This document shows, in pieces, positions 29,737-39,760 of a stretch of 64,000 nt of DNA (position 1 is the first letter of the stretch; every line of letters starts with the position of its first letter). The stretch spans positions 62,001 through 126,000 of the forward strand of contig CAWZYM010000316.1 in the NCBI GenBank assembly GCA_963966185.1. The letters are read 5' to 3'. The translations under genes were made by a program, and so were the position numbers. The stretch is from Rhabditoides inermis. Lineage: Eukaryota > Nematoda > Chromadorea > Rhabditida > Rhabditidae. Below the pieces are notes generated by a model. That model ran no database searches. It worked only from the letters and a program-made list of their open reading frames with translations, and was not told the DNA's origin.

Positions 29737-30369
29737 TCACTCCTCCTCGAGACGAAGCATCTCCACGGAGTTCAATGCTGGCCATCCGCCAATCACGTAC
29801 AATATCTGTGACAATATAATAAACCCAGTTTTCCTACTCCCTTTACTCACATTGTCGAGAACAGCGACTCCGCAGTAGAACCGCTCGTTTTGGAGAGACG
29901 GCAGCTGCTTCCATTCGCCATCGACAAGCATCTGAACAAGGCCAGTCCGTTAGCATCTATTTTGCTCTGGGTATCGCATTCACCTGAACATCCTGCTTTC
30001 CTCCTCCGTTGTATCCACCGGCGATCACGAGTCGACCATCGCACACCGTCGCGCCAATGCGATCACGAGCCTATAAGAGAGGTAGTAGATGTGCAATGCG
30101 GTATGGAGCCCAGTCACTATCAACAGAAAGTTCCTTCATACCTCTCCGAGCGGCGTTCCCGCATTCCAAGAATCAGTCTGCGGACTCCATATGTACACCT
30201 ACAAGAAACAGGGTTCGTGAAACGGCTATAGTATTTTTAAGGAAAATAGTTTTGGTAGACTATAGTCGGGTTAGATCCGGGGCCATCCAAGACATCTCAC
30301 GTTTTGTGCAATTTCTGTGCAGCACAACGTGCAGATCTTCAAATATCCAAAACGCTTCAATGAAAAGGA

Positions 30370-30443
30370 ATCGAACTTGAGACAGCACGCAACGATTGAG
30401 TTCTGGCGAAGCGCACAACCACTACGCTATTGGCACTTGTCTG
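30370..30443 (-). repeat. tRNA-like repeat (minus)
   Basis: On the minus strand AATAGCGTAGTGGTTGTGCG is A-box-like and AAGTTCGATTCC is a B box about 35 bp later. Acceptor arms do not pair. It is probably a SINE head in the intron of the Kelch fragment. Confidence 0.5.
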
Positions 30444-30540
30444 TGAACTTCAAAGATACAGTTGATCGTTATATCATTGTGCACTCAAGAGGTCAATGGA
30501 GCTATATGGGCTCTCTTCGAACTCTTACCCACTGCCTCTA

Positions 30541-30612
30541 TGGAGTAGTGGTTGTGATCGCCGCCAGCACACAGTCGTTCCGTGCTGCCTCGGGTTCGAT
30601 TCTAACTCATGA
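30541..30612 (+). repeat. tRNA-like repeat (plus)
   Basis: ATGGAGTAGTGGTTGTGATC followed by CGGGTTCGATTC has the same spacing and shared words (GTAGTGGTTGTG, GTGCTG) as the minus-strand copy 100 bp away. The pair is head-to-head. Confidence 0.55.
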
Positions 30613-31229
30613 AAGCGTTTTGGATACATAAAAGACCTGCACGTTATGCTCACACAAAAGTGTTCAACATGTGAAATGTCACGGATGACATATAGAATCC
30701 AACCCCACTATATCGTTTGATCGCACTTTAGATCGTTAGGAGACCCAAACAGAAAAAAAAAATATTGAATGAGCCGGCATATGCACCAAAGAGCTCGCAA
30801 GCTAAAATGTCGCATACCTGGTTCGTGCAGACAGAACCAGTCCATCCTCCGACAGTCATCAGACGGCTATCCACCACGCAAAGGGAAAATCCAGAAACCA
30901 GATCAGGGGGAAACGCGCACAGACGAACGAATTCAGATCCTAGAAGGAATAAACTAAATGTAAATGAAGGATTTGCATACCAGCATTCGTCGGGTCGAAT
31001 GTCTCGATAGTCTTGGTACTCTTGTCTGCCACACAGATTCGGTCATTGAATGGAGTAACAGCGACAATATCCCCACTGTAAGTGTTCATAAAACACACAA
31101 ATACCAATGTTCGTACCTCTTTCCTTGAGCACTGTGAGGGTGAGTGGAAGATACGTTTCGGTTTCGTACTATACGTTTCAGTGACATTGTGAATAGCGAG
31201 TGACATAATCACTCACTCACTCACTCCTC

Positions 31230-31780
31230 GGCCGATTCTCCGTAGATCATCTGGAGCATTGTCGCTCCTCAGCCGGCGAGCATCGTGTGAACCAGTTCTG
31301 GCCACTTGACGCGGTATTGTGCCATGTCCATAACAGCGTCCATCCACTGCCCGTTGGAAGTGTTCCAAGCTCCGTGGAACGGAGTGTCTCTCGAGGTAAC
31401 CTTGGCGCGCACGGCAGGCGTGGGCCCGACATCCTCCTTCAGCTTCTCGTCCCATGTAGCGCGTTTCCTTCCTGGGCCTCGTCTCCACTCCGGCGGCGGT
31501 AGTGTGAGCGCAGCTTGCTTCACAATCCGATGGTCTTCTCGTCGCAGCACGTGTCCCAAGAGACTAACTCTCGTTGCCGCCACTTGCCGGGTGGGCAGCT
31601 TGGACTTTTTGCGCAGGAGACAGGAGTAGATGTTGTTTACATCTCGATACAACTGCGAGTTGTGGCGACGGTTTGGGTAGAAGTAGCCTAACACCAGGCG
31701 CAAGAATTTGCGTTCCGCCGTATCCAGCTTCTCCTCGAGCTTCTTATTGATATAATATATTAGTGACATAATAGACATCA
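31230..31780 (-). pseudogene. RTE-type LINE C-terminal fragment at a duplication junction
   Basis: A 169-codon minus frame (31778-31269) begins YINKKLEEKLDTAERKFLR and continues with SLLGHVLRREDHRIVKQA and RRGPGRKRATWDEKL, the C-terminal region after the thumb of RTE/R-type non-LTR elements. The upstream RT domain is missing. It sits exactly between the end of one duplicated block (Kelch exon 13, 31136) and the start of the next (transporter intron, about 31795). Confidence 0.75.
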
Positions 31781-31905
31781 GTTATGTCAGAGCACTTTCT
31801 GTGCTGGCTAACTCGCAAAAGAGCAGAGCGTGTGTGCGGCGCGGTCGAGGGTCTGACTTGACTGGCAAATATCGGGACCGTGAGTGAAACATATGATTGT
31901 CCCAG

Positions 31906-32339
31906 CGCCGGCATCGGTCCTATCTCTTGGTTCATCTCTTCGAAGCTGGTGCCTCAGAGATATCGGAGTCTCGTCCAATCCACCTGCTACGCCATCAACA
32001 CTGGTACGCTCACTTTTTCATCATATATCAGTAAGATCAATCATATTTCGTATTTCATCTGTCAAAAACTAACCCATTTTCAGTTGCCGTCGTAATCAAA
32101 TCACGACCTTTGCGATTCTCCCTCTCTATGAGGCAATTGGCTCGTATGCTTTCGTTGTTCTATACATCATTCCCTCCTCTATATGCATATTCTACCTGTA
32201 CAGACAACTACCGGAGACCAAGGGACGGTGGTTACGGTATGTATTTGAAAAACAATAACCCTATTAATGATTCAGGGAAATCCACGAAATAGTGTCGGAG
32301 CTGCAAAACGAAAAGAACAAACTGTTGGACAGAATCTAA
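31906..32339 (+). pseudogene. Duplicated 3' exons of the sugar transporter
   Basis: Copies of transporter exons 13 (31906-32003), 14 (32084-32227) and 15 (32276-32339), with flanking intron and 3' sequence at about 90-95 percent identity by eye. Exon 13 is open (GIGPISWFISSKLVPQ). Exon 14 has a 5-base insertion after GCCGTCGT that shifts the frame. The first 12 exons are absent, so this cannot encode a transporter. It is a passenger of the tandem duplication that also copied the adjacent Kelch gene. Confidence 0.9.
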
Positions 32340-32773
32340 TACGTTTTTTTCTTCTTCGACATTGATCTGTACATACATATACGGTACCTACATTGAAGAT
32401 TATAAAACATTTCACTTTTCCTGGTATGCGTTTCCTTCCCATGGTTTATCAGGCTCTTCCTCTCTTTCAGGATGAAGACCAAGACTGCTGTATCAGTAAC
32501 CTCTCCTGTTCCTCCAACTTATCTTTTCTCTTAATAACACACTCTTGGCCAGGAATCAATTCAAAGCAGCTAAGAAGTAAGGTTTCCATTTCCTTCATTT
32601 TCTGGCATCACAAAGAGTCGAAAACAGCCTTTTACACTTTGGAAACGAATTTGTAAAGCAGGCATTTGTGAGTCGAACTCTCTCACCCTACATAGCTTAA
32701 TATCTACCAAAAAGTTGTCAATTGTATTCAAAAAATATCGATATCATTGAGAAATAATAATTCACCAAGAAGC

Positions 32774-33215
32774 AGACGATCCATCCATCCTTGGCGCACA
32801 CTCTACACATTCTCAACACCAAGAACCACCAACGACAACTTCATACACGTCTTTGCCCCATCTCGAGCCCCCTACCATTCACACTAGCACACGACACCCG
32901 ATCACATTCATTTCCTTATGATGCCTTTTATAATCAGATGCAATTTTCCCTTCCCTTCGATTCTAGAGTGTTGCTATCGAGACGTTACCGTGGTGGAAAC
33001 TGGTGCCTGCCCCAGAGTGCATTGCCTCCTCATGTACTCACTCGGGTTCCTCCGCCCGCTCTCCCACGCCACCTCCAGGCAGGGGTGGGTATTAGTTGAA
33101 ACTGCTGGTTTTACAGATTGATACGCACTTATTTGTTGCATTGATTTTTTTTCCTTCATTTTTCATCATATTTTTGTGTGTGGCACAGTGTGAACTGTAA
33201 TAAATAAATTAATTA
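32774..33215 (+). mobile_element. Retroposon-like insertion, about 440 bp
   Basis: Absent from the paralogous position at 29.66 kb, where the sequence reads straight through AAGAAGCAATAACAAC. Here that word is split, with AAGCA on both sides as a probable 5-bp target duplication. The insert ends in a TAAATAAATTAATTAA tail, as expected for the 5'-truncated 3' end of a non-LTR element; its inside is C-rich and non-coding. Confidence 0.75.
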
Positions 33216-33300
33216 ATTAAGCAATAACAACATGCATAAATCATTTGAGTATTACTCGTCCTCCCGATTGCCCGGTTGTCTCTCGTCCCTCTTCCTCCCT

Positions 33301-36300
33301 TCACCCCTCCTCGAAACGGAGCATCTCCACAGATGTGGACACCCCATAGCCGCCAATAGTGTACACTACCTGTGACAAAAATTTTTTTAGTTTTCTACTC
33401 CCTTCACTCACATTGTCGAGAACAGCGACTCCGCAGTCGTAGCGCGCACGTTTGAGAGACGGCAGCTGTTTCCACTCGCCATCCACCAGCATCTAGACAA
33501 GGCCAGTCCGTTAGCATCTATTTTGCTCTGGGTATCGCATTCACCTGAACATCCTGCTTTCTTTCTCCGTCGCTTCCACCAGCGATCACGAGTCGACCAT
33601 CACACACCGTCGCACCGATGCAATTACGAACCTATGGTGTGATATAGATACAACATGGGCTACATGGAATGAAAACGGTCAGTCACTACGCTCTACGAAC
33701 AGTTTCTTCAATGGTTTCCACAAAGTTCCTTCATACCTCTCCGAACGGCGTTCCCGCATTCCAAGAATCAGTCTGCGGATTCCATACGTACACCTACAAG
33801 AAACAGGATTCGTGAAACGGCTATAGTATTTTTAATAAGGAAAATACTATCGTTTGATCGTGAAGAGACACAAAAAGAAAAAAATGAGGCCGGAATTCGC
33901 ACCAAAGAGCGTGCAAGCTAAGTTGTCTCATACCTGGTTGGTGCGAACAAAACTACTAGTCCATCCTCCGACAGTCATCAGACGGCCATCCACCACGCAA
34001 AGCGGAAAGTCGAGAGTCAGATCAGGGGGGAACGCGCACAGGCGAACGAATCCAGATCCTAGAATATGGAATAAACTGAATGTAAACGGAGGAGTTGCAT
34101 ACCAGCATTCTTCGGGTCGAATGTCTCGATAGTCTTGGTACTCTTGTCTGCCACACAGATTCGGTCATTGAATGGAGTAACAGCGACAATTCCGCCACTG
34201 TAAGTGTTCGTCAAACACACAAATACCAATGTTCGTACCTCTTTCCTTGAGCACTGTGCACGAGTGTCCACGTCTCCGATCCCTTCTCGAACTTGTACAC
34301 ATTGCGACTGGAATAGATTGAAAGAGTGTACGATTGAATCACTCACTTTCCAGAAACGACTCCGATCGCATACATGGAATTCGAGACAACACATAGCTTC
34401 CAGGTGGGACCAGTAGACGGAGGAGCGATCAGACGCCAGTTGCCTGAGAAAATAAGTACCGAAGATATTATATTTACTGAACACAGTATATGTTAGCCAT
34501 TTTTTAAATATTAACCCGCCTTTTCATCGTCCCAAGGTTCGCTTACATAATAAATATACATACATTTATTATACATACACACCTTGCGAGAGAACAGCCA
34601 TTCGATTCTCTCTGCTGGCACAGTAGATCTTGTCGTCGAATACGACGGCCGAGCAAGGATTCCTGGTAAGACATGCGGCATAAGCAGGTGCACTACGACC
34701 TCACATGTTCACACCCAGCTGCGGTCCATCTGTCCATCCTCCGCTCGCCTTCCAAGTCATCTTCAATCCACGGTCGCGGGACGGACGCGGCCCCCTCACC
34801 ACAATATCCTTCAAAATACACCCATTATCATTCCAAATAATGGAATAAAGCGACTGAAAGAGAATAATAAACTACCTCAAGACAGTGGTTGTATATTTGA
34901 TAGCACTCCTTGTCCTCAGTGACTAGAGGTTCCTTGCCAACAGTGTCCACCAGAAAGTCCTTCTTCAGACACGAGAGGCGAACAAGCGAGAAGAGCCTGT
35001 GACGACTGAGATTGAATAAGGAGATGCGACTCACTCTTTCATGTGCTGCTTCCTGTTTTCCGGATCGGCCCGCACCCAGTTGCACACTCCAGAAAACACA
35101 CTCGACTCCCGACAGCGGAGAGACTCGTCTGGAAGGCGAAATGGAAATGAACACTCTTCTATTAAAATCGTATTTACCCGCGAGAAAAGCAAGCAGATCC
35201 TTTTTGTCGAGACCGATGAATTCGAGAGTATCGATGAGAGAACTTAAACATACATACAACTCGAAAAAATGCAATACACTCACTCGAAGTTGCTGCACAT
35301 CATCTTCCATGCGAGATCCTTCATCTCTTCGCAGGTATAGAGACAAGCGAACGACCACATTTCAATGCAGTTCGCAGGAGTCAGATTAGCCAGCAGAAAC
35401 CTGAAACATTCATTTAATAATAGACGCTTCTCGATTCCCTCACTTGGCACATCGCTTCTTCAGTGTGTTCAGCTGAAGGTAGCTAGCCTCCGCGAAGAGA
35501 CGAGAAGCGATCGACTCGTCTGTGCTAGTGTAGAACTAGGTTTAGTAATAGTACTAACCTATTTGAATGGCGTACGTATACATGTAATTCAGAAGAATCT
35601 CGATGATGTCACTGTCCATATCCTATATTTCATTCCAATCTGTGTTTTCTGAGCAAGTGTAATACCAGTTCGATCTTTTTGTCAATGACCTCCTTGAAAT
35701 CCGAGTGAAAGACGCGTTTGAAATGCGGAGAGGCAGCTGTGAGCACATTCAAGTGAGCCATGAACTAAATATCGTATGATTATATACAAATCAGAGATCA
35801 CGATCACGAATCTCACTTCTTTTCCATCGCGAAGGGAAACGATCTTCACATCACACCCTTCAGCGTCACTGAAAAAAAATTAAAAATTTCTTCAAAAAGC
35901 TTTTTCATTCGGAATTGCAATCATGTCTATGACTATAAAACTTACAATAACGAAACCACTCGAAACTCGAAGGAACCTTACTGGTCAGCCTAAGGTTGCC
36001 TCGTTTATCCACGTATTTTTCATGCTTGCCTTTATCGTCACGAGTTCTTCCTTGCATTGAAAATAAGCACACTTGTATAAACTTGCGCTTTGCCAAGGTT
36101 TCTCACGAAAAGGAAGATGCAATTTCACTGATTGGGCTCGAATAGATCATATGAGACAGTCGTCCTATTCACAATTTACATACCATTACTTTTATTTTAA
36201 CAAAAACTTGAAAGTACTTATAAAGACTCATGAAAGAAAGTACTTTAAAAAACAATATATACTTACATTCTCTGTTGATTGAGTCGAGAGTGGAACGCTT

Positions 36301-36319
36301 CACATTCCCTCAGGTCCAT
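33301..36319 (-). CDS. BTB-BACK-Kelch protein, copy A
   Basis: Nineteen exons: 36267-36319, 35817-35868, 35666-35764, 35559-35622, 35444-35519, 35284-35400, 35178-35242, 35035-35128, 34876-35005, 34705-34808, 34583-34662, 34347-34443, 34239-34307, 34103-34197, 33934-34058, 33737-33793, 33545-33631, 33412-33492, 33301-33369; 1614 nt, 537 aa. BTB: GCDVKI, FMAHLNVL, SPHFKRVFHSDFKE, YMYTYAIEI. BACK: RLFPEASYLQLNTLKKRCAK, NCIEMWSF, DTLEFIGLDKKDLLAFL, SSVFSGVCNWVRADPENRK. Kelch blades from about residue 270: DKIYCAS, NWRLIAPPS, MYAIGVVSGK, DRICVADKS, VYVWNPQTDSWN, EWKQLPSLKRARYDCGVAV, VVYTIGGYG. Such proteins recruit substrates to Cullin-3 ubiquitin ligases: BTB and BACK bind the cullin and the propeller binds the substrate. 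All splice sites look intact. Start Met is shared with copy B. Confidence 0.9.
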
Positions 36320-36644
36320 TGTACCTTGTGGGAAAGAATGTCCGTTGTGGAAAGACTGGCGCTTATCAAAGATATCTTATCAATCGATCGCGCTTCGTTG
36401 TGCTACTGATAAAAATGGTGAATCATTCGCAAATACAGCACATACGGAATTTTTCAATGCTGTTCAGTGATTATTCTATCACAAACGCTTTTTGCAATGA
36501 TTTGACAGAAGAGGTTATCAGTCTATTTACGACACAGTCCAGTAGAAGCGAGACCGCGGGCAATTCAGTGCTGGTTCACTCCCCACTCGCAGTCACCCAT
36601 AGGAGAGTGAGAGAGAGAGACTCTCTGTCTGTCGCATCTCACTC

Positions 36645-36688
<44 letters not shown>

Positions 36689-36960
36689 TTTCCTTGTGAG
36701 TTGTGAGAAGAGTGAGAGACGCGCGGAAAAGATCCACTCCGGCATTCACCAACCATGTCCTTATTGATGTGTAATCCGTCTGATTCACGATTTCACCTGC
36801 ATTTTAGGTTGAAATGAGAAACTGATAAAAGAAGAATATAAACACATTTCATTTCGAACAACTGTCGAACATTTTCCATCTACCACAGCAGCCACTCGCC
36901 GATTCGCGGACCGATGTCAGAGAGACGGCGGGAGTCACGGTGGCGGAGGTGTCTGGACAG
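35905..36960. repeat. Near-identical 5' block of Kelch copy A
   Basis: Intron 1, exon 1 and some 640 bp of upstream DNA match 42360-43411 essentially base for base until about 36885, apart from the length of one (GA)n tract (about 36649-36684). Three substitutions appear in the last 80 bp. Both blocks end at the same word, GTGTCTGGACAG. The rest of the two genes is clearly more diverged. Confidence 0.9.
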
Positions 36961-37665
36961 AATGACGGTAAGAAGCGCGTTTCTCTATCCTACTTTTTCA
37001 ATTGAAGTAATAGTCAGATTGCCCACCGGCGGCTCCTGCTCCACCTGCAACGGATATTGTAATTACAGTATCCCTTCCATCCTTCCATCCCCATCCTTCC
37101 TTCCATCCTTCCTTCCTTCCATCCATCCCCATCCTTCCATTATACAATCCATAATCTACCGTGCCTTCAGTGACGTCGCGGAATTTGGCGGAATACTGCA
37201 AGTCCAGTTCGGCCCTCTCTGGGCGGGGCCACAGTTGGAGTGGATAAGCGATCGATTGCCGAACCCGCGAGCGCGAAACGGGCTCAGACCGAGCTTCACG
37301 ACAACGACAAACGCCGAAACCATACAGAGAATTGAAAAGAGAAGATCAAACAGCGTATATTACACAACCCATCAATAGCTTCCGCTTCCTCCCTTGCAGA
37401 CTTTCTATTAAGATGAATAGAGAAATGAATAGAGAAATACAGTATCCGCGGCCTATTGTGTGAGCGGTATGCCAATTATAGCATGAATAGGGACACGCTT
37501 CTAAGACGAAGAGCAACTTGTTTCCACAATCTTTATTCCTTCTCAAACTGTTTACACTATGCATGCTAGTGGTGATAATCTAATCTAGTATCGAATGTAC
37601 ATTTTCTTGTCTGATGCTAAGCGAGTATTCTTGAACTTGATTGTTCTTCTCTTCTCCTCGGTTCT

Positions 37666-38003
37666 TTACTGGCGAGGCTCATAGTAGTCACTCTGCTGAC
37701 CGCGCGGCGCTGAAATTCAAAGTACAGTAAACCAACTACAAGTACAGTATCCTACAGTACCTCCAGCGTACTGGTGGAAGTTGTCCGGGTAGGCAGGTTC
37801 GGGTGCAGAGGGCTCGCCTGAAGATTACTGTAGAAGAAACCTACAGTATACCGTACCGATCATTTCCTCCAGATTGTTCTTGAAAAACTCGTTGTCACGG
37901 CGTTCGGCCCTGAATTATCGTGAATACAGTGTGAAATAAATTTGAAGCTATCGTAACCCACATGGTATCAGGGCTGGGCGTCGCCGGCGGCCGCTCATTG
38001 CAG
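37666..38003 (-). CDS. Unrecognised gene, 3'-terminal exons
   Basis: Four minus-strand exons join in frame: 37962 to about 38003, 37857-37909, 37761-37817 and 37666-37709 (stop TAA at 37666-37668). The peptide includes ERPPATPSPDTMAERRDNEF, FKNNLEEMIGEPSAPEPA and PDNFHQYAGAPRGQQ, ending YYEPRQ. It is hydrophilic and Pro/Gln/Tyr-rich, like a disordered C-terminal tail. Splice sites are standard (GTGGGT, GTACGG, GTACTG; TTCAG acceptors). Upstream exons would lie at higher coordinates, but that side is a truncated BTB copy, so the gene may be a severed 3' end. The 3' UTR side (about 37490-37680) recurs, mutated at the stop region, at 44085-44275. No family recognised. Confidence 0.45.
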
Positions 38004-38015
38004 TAGCTGCTCTTG

Positions 38016-38678
38016 CTAAGCGAACGACCACATCTCAATGCAGTTCGAATAAGTCACACTAGCCAGCAGGAACCTGCAACACTCATTGACCTCTCGGCCT
38101 GTCTCGAATCACTCACTTGGCACATCGCTCCTTCAGTCTATCCAGCTGAAGATAAGCAGCTTCCGGAAAAAGGCGAGGCGCGATCGACTCGTCTGAAAAA
38201 GAACATCACAATGTACAAATTGCTATAAACTTGCCTATCTCAGCCTTGGAGGTGTACATATACTCCAGAAGGAACTCCACAATATCAGTGTCCATGTCCT
38301 AAACATGAAAATTATAACAATTCTCCTTATAATCATCGAAAACTGACCAGCTTGACCTCTCCAACGATGGCCTCCTTGAAATCCGAGTGGAAGACGCGCT
38401 TGAAATGCGGAGACGCCGCCGACAGAACATTCATGTGAGCCATGAACTGAAACCATACCAGCGTACAACCATTCCAAAGCACAACCACTGTTCACACCCT
38501 CCCTCACCTCGTTTCCCTTGCCGGTGTCGTTGCCTCGGGAGATGATCTTCACATCACACATGTCACCCGCACTGAAATGAGTACATGTATACGAATACAC
38601 AACAACAAATCACTCCACTCACCGTCGCTGCTCATTGAGTTGGGCGTGGAAATCGAGGTAATACTCCGGATTATCCAT
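38016..38678 (-). pseudogene. BTB-only truncated Kelch copy D
   Basis: First six exons of the family: 38623-38678, 38508-38571, 38348-38446, 38235-38298, 38117-38192 and a shortened sixth exon to 38016. The reading frame (138 aa) covers the whole BTB domain (FHAQLNEQRR, SPHFKRVFHS-type core, AAYLQLDRLKERCAK) and then stops at TAG after CIEMWSFA, where family homology ends and a different sequence begins. The intron after exon 4 has a GC donor (GCAAGT) instead of GT; GC-AG introns do exist. It is closest to copy C (63.1-63.8 kb). It could be a dead fragment or a short BTB-only protein able to bind Cullin-3 or dimerise without a substrate domain. Confidence 0.8.
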
Positions 38679-39208
38679 TGTGCAAAAATGGCTGAAAGTG
38701 GAATATTAATGAGCTAGCCCATCCATGTTTCAGACATATACTTCAAACGTGATTGATTATTAAAAATGATGAAGGAGAGCGATAATACATTGAGAAAGAG
38801 AATCGATCGATAGGGCGCGGCGGGAGGAGCGAGAGAGAGGGGCGGAGCATAATGGTGAACAGTGCACAGTTTCAACGTCGTACGATCTTAAAATTATGGA
38901 AACGCGTTAAATCAATTTATGAATTTTAATACAGTATCCAATTTTCCTTCAATACAGAATCTTCGGAGTGACATATCGGTAGTTGGCGCGATGGTGTGAA
39001 TCGAGTGCCAATTCCCCCCCCCCCTTTGTCTGGGCGGAGCTACGGTAGGCGGGGCTAAGCGAGCGACGTTTGACTTCTGACTTTTGACTTCCATGAAGAT
39101 GACAATGGTAGAATACAGTATCCGCGGGCTGTTGTGTGAGTGGTATGACAAATATAGAACACTGCTTCATCGCATCCAGACCCCGCAATACTATAAAGTG
39201 ACACCTCC

Positions 39209-39261
<53 letters not shown>

Positions 39262-39760
39262 CTCTCTCCCTAACGTTTTTGGAAGATGATCGCGCCTCCA
39301 CCTGAGAAAACGAGTGAGATCAGATAAATTATTGTTTTAATTATTGTTTTCAAATATCAAATCAAATGTTATGATCACAGATGACAAGCATCTTCAACAA
39401 CACGTACGCATCCACGAAACAACCGAAATCCATGTTGTTGGAACTCCCAGTAGGCATTGTGTTACTGCATTTTACCGTATCCCACCGTAATTTACGTAAT
39501 CGATATTGTGTGCTCCTTGATTCCAGATAAATATTCTGACTCTGATGATCAAATAAAGCGAATCCGGATAAATGTTGAATTTGAATTTGATGGTCGTGTA
39601 AAATGAACTGCTCTTTTTTCTTTCCACACTGCTACGCAATGGTGTAAAAAAAATGTATTCGAAAAAATATGCTTGAAATAAAACAAACAACAATAACAGC
39701 ACGAAGCCAAGTTGTGTGGTTCATGCATCATGCGCCTGCTTCTTCTTGTCCTTTCTCCTT
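38679..39760. other. Spacer between Kelch copies B and D
   Basis: Upstream flank of copy D and 3' flank of copy B. It contains a (CT)n tract at about 39211-39259 and an ATACAGTATCCGCGG word near 39113 that also occurs near 37436, marking a small dispersed repeat. No exon recognised. Confidence 0.6.

Larger units (their letters stand above)
29737..31136 (-). pseudogene. 3' fragment of a BTB-BACK-Kelch gene
   Basis: Only the last exons of the Kelch gene family are present: a piece of exon 13 (31117-31136), then 30981-31075, 30818-30939, 30142-30198, 29984-30070, 29851-29931 and 29737-29805. Kelch-blade sequence is clear: GDIVAVTPFNDRICVADKST, RRLMTVGG-type GG turns, EWKQLPSLQN and ILYVIGGWPA, ending LRLEEE-stop. 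Homology stops abruptly in the middle of exon 13 at 31136, and no BTB or BACK exons lie upstream. The remaining frame is open, so truncation is probably recent. The intron 30199-30817 holds two tRNA-like repeats. Confidence 0.85.

Noticed and set aside
36790..36970. Small conserved minus frame (HRDSRRLSDIGPRIGEW) upstream of Kelch copy A and repeated near 43.35 kb
   Set aside because: Both copies lie in the homogenised block, so conservation is explained by recent exchange; no start, partner exon or family was found.
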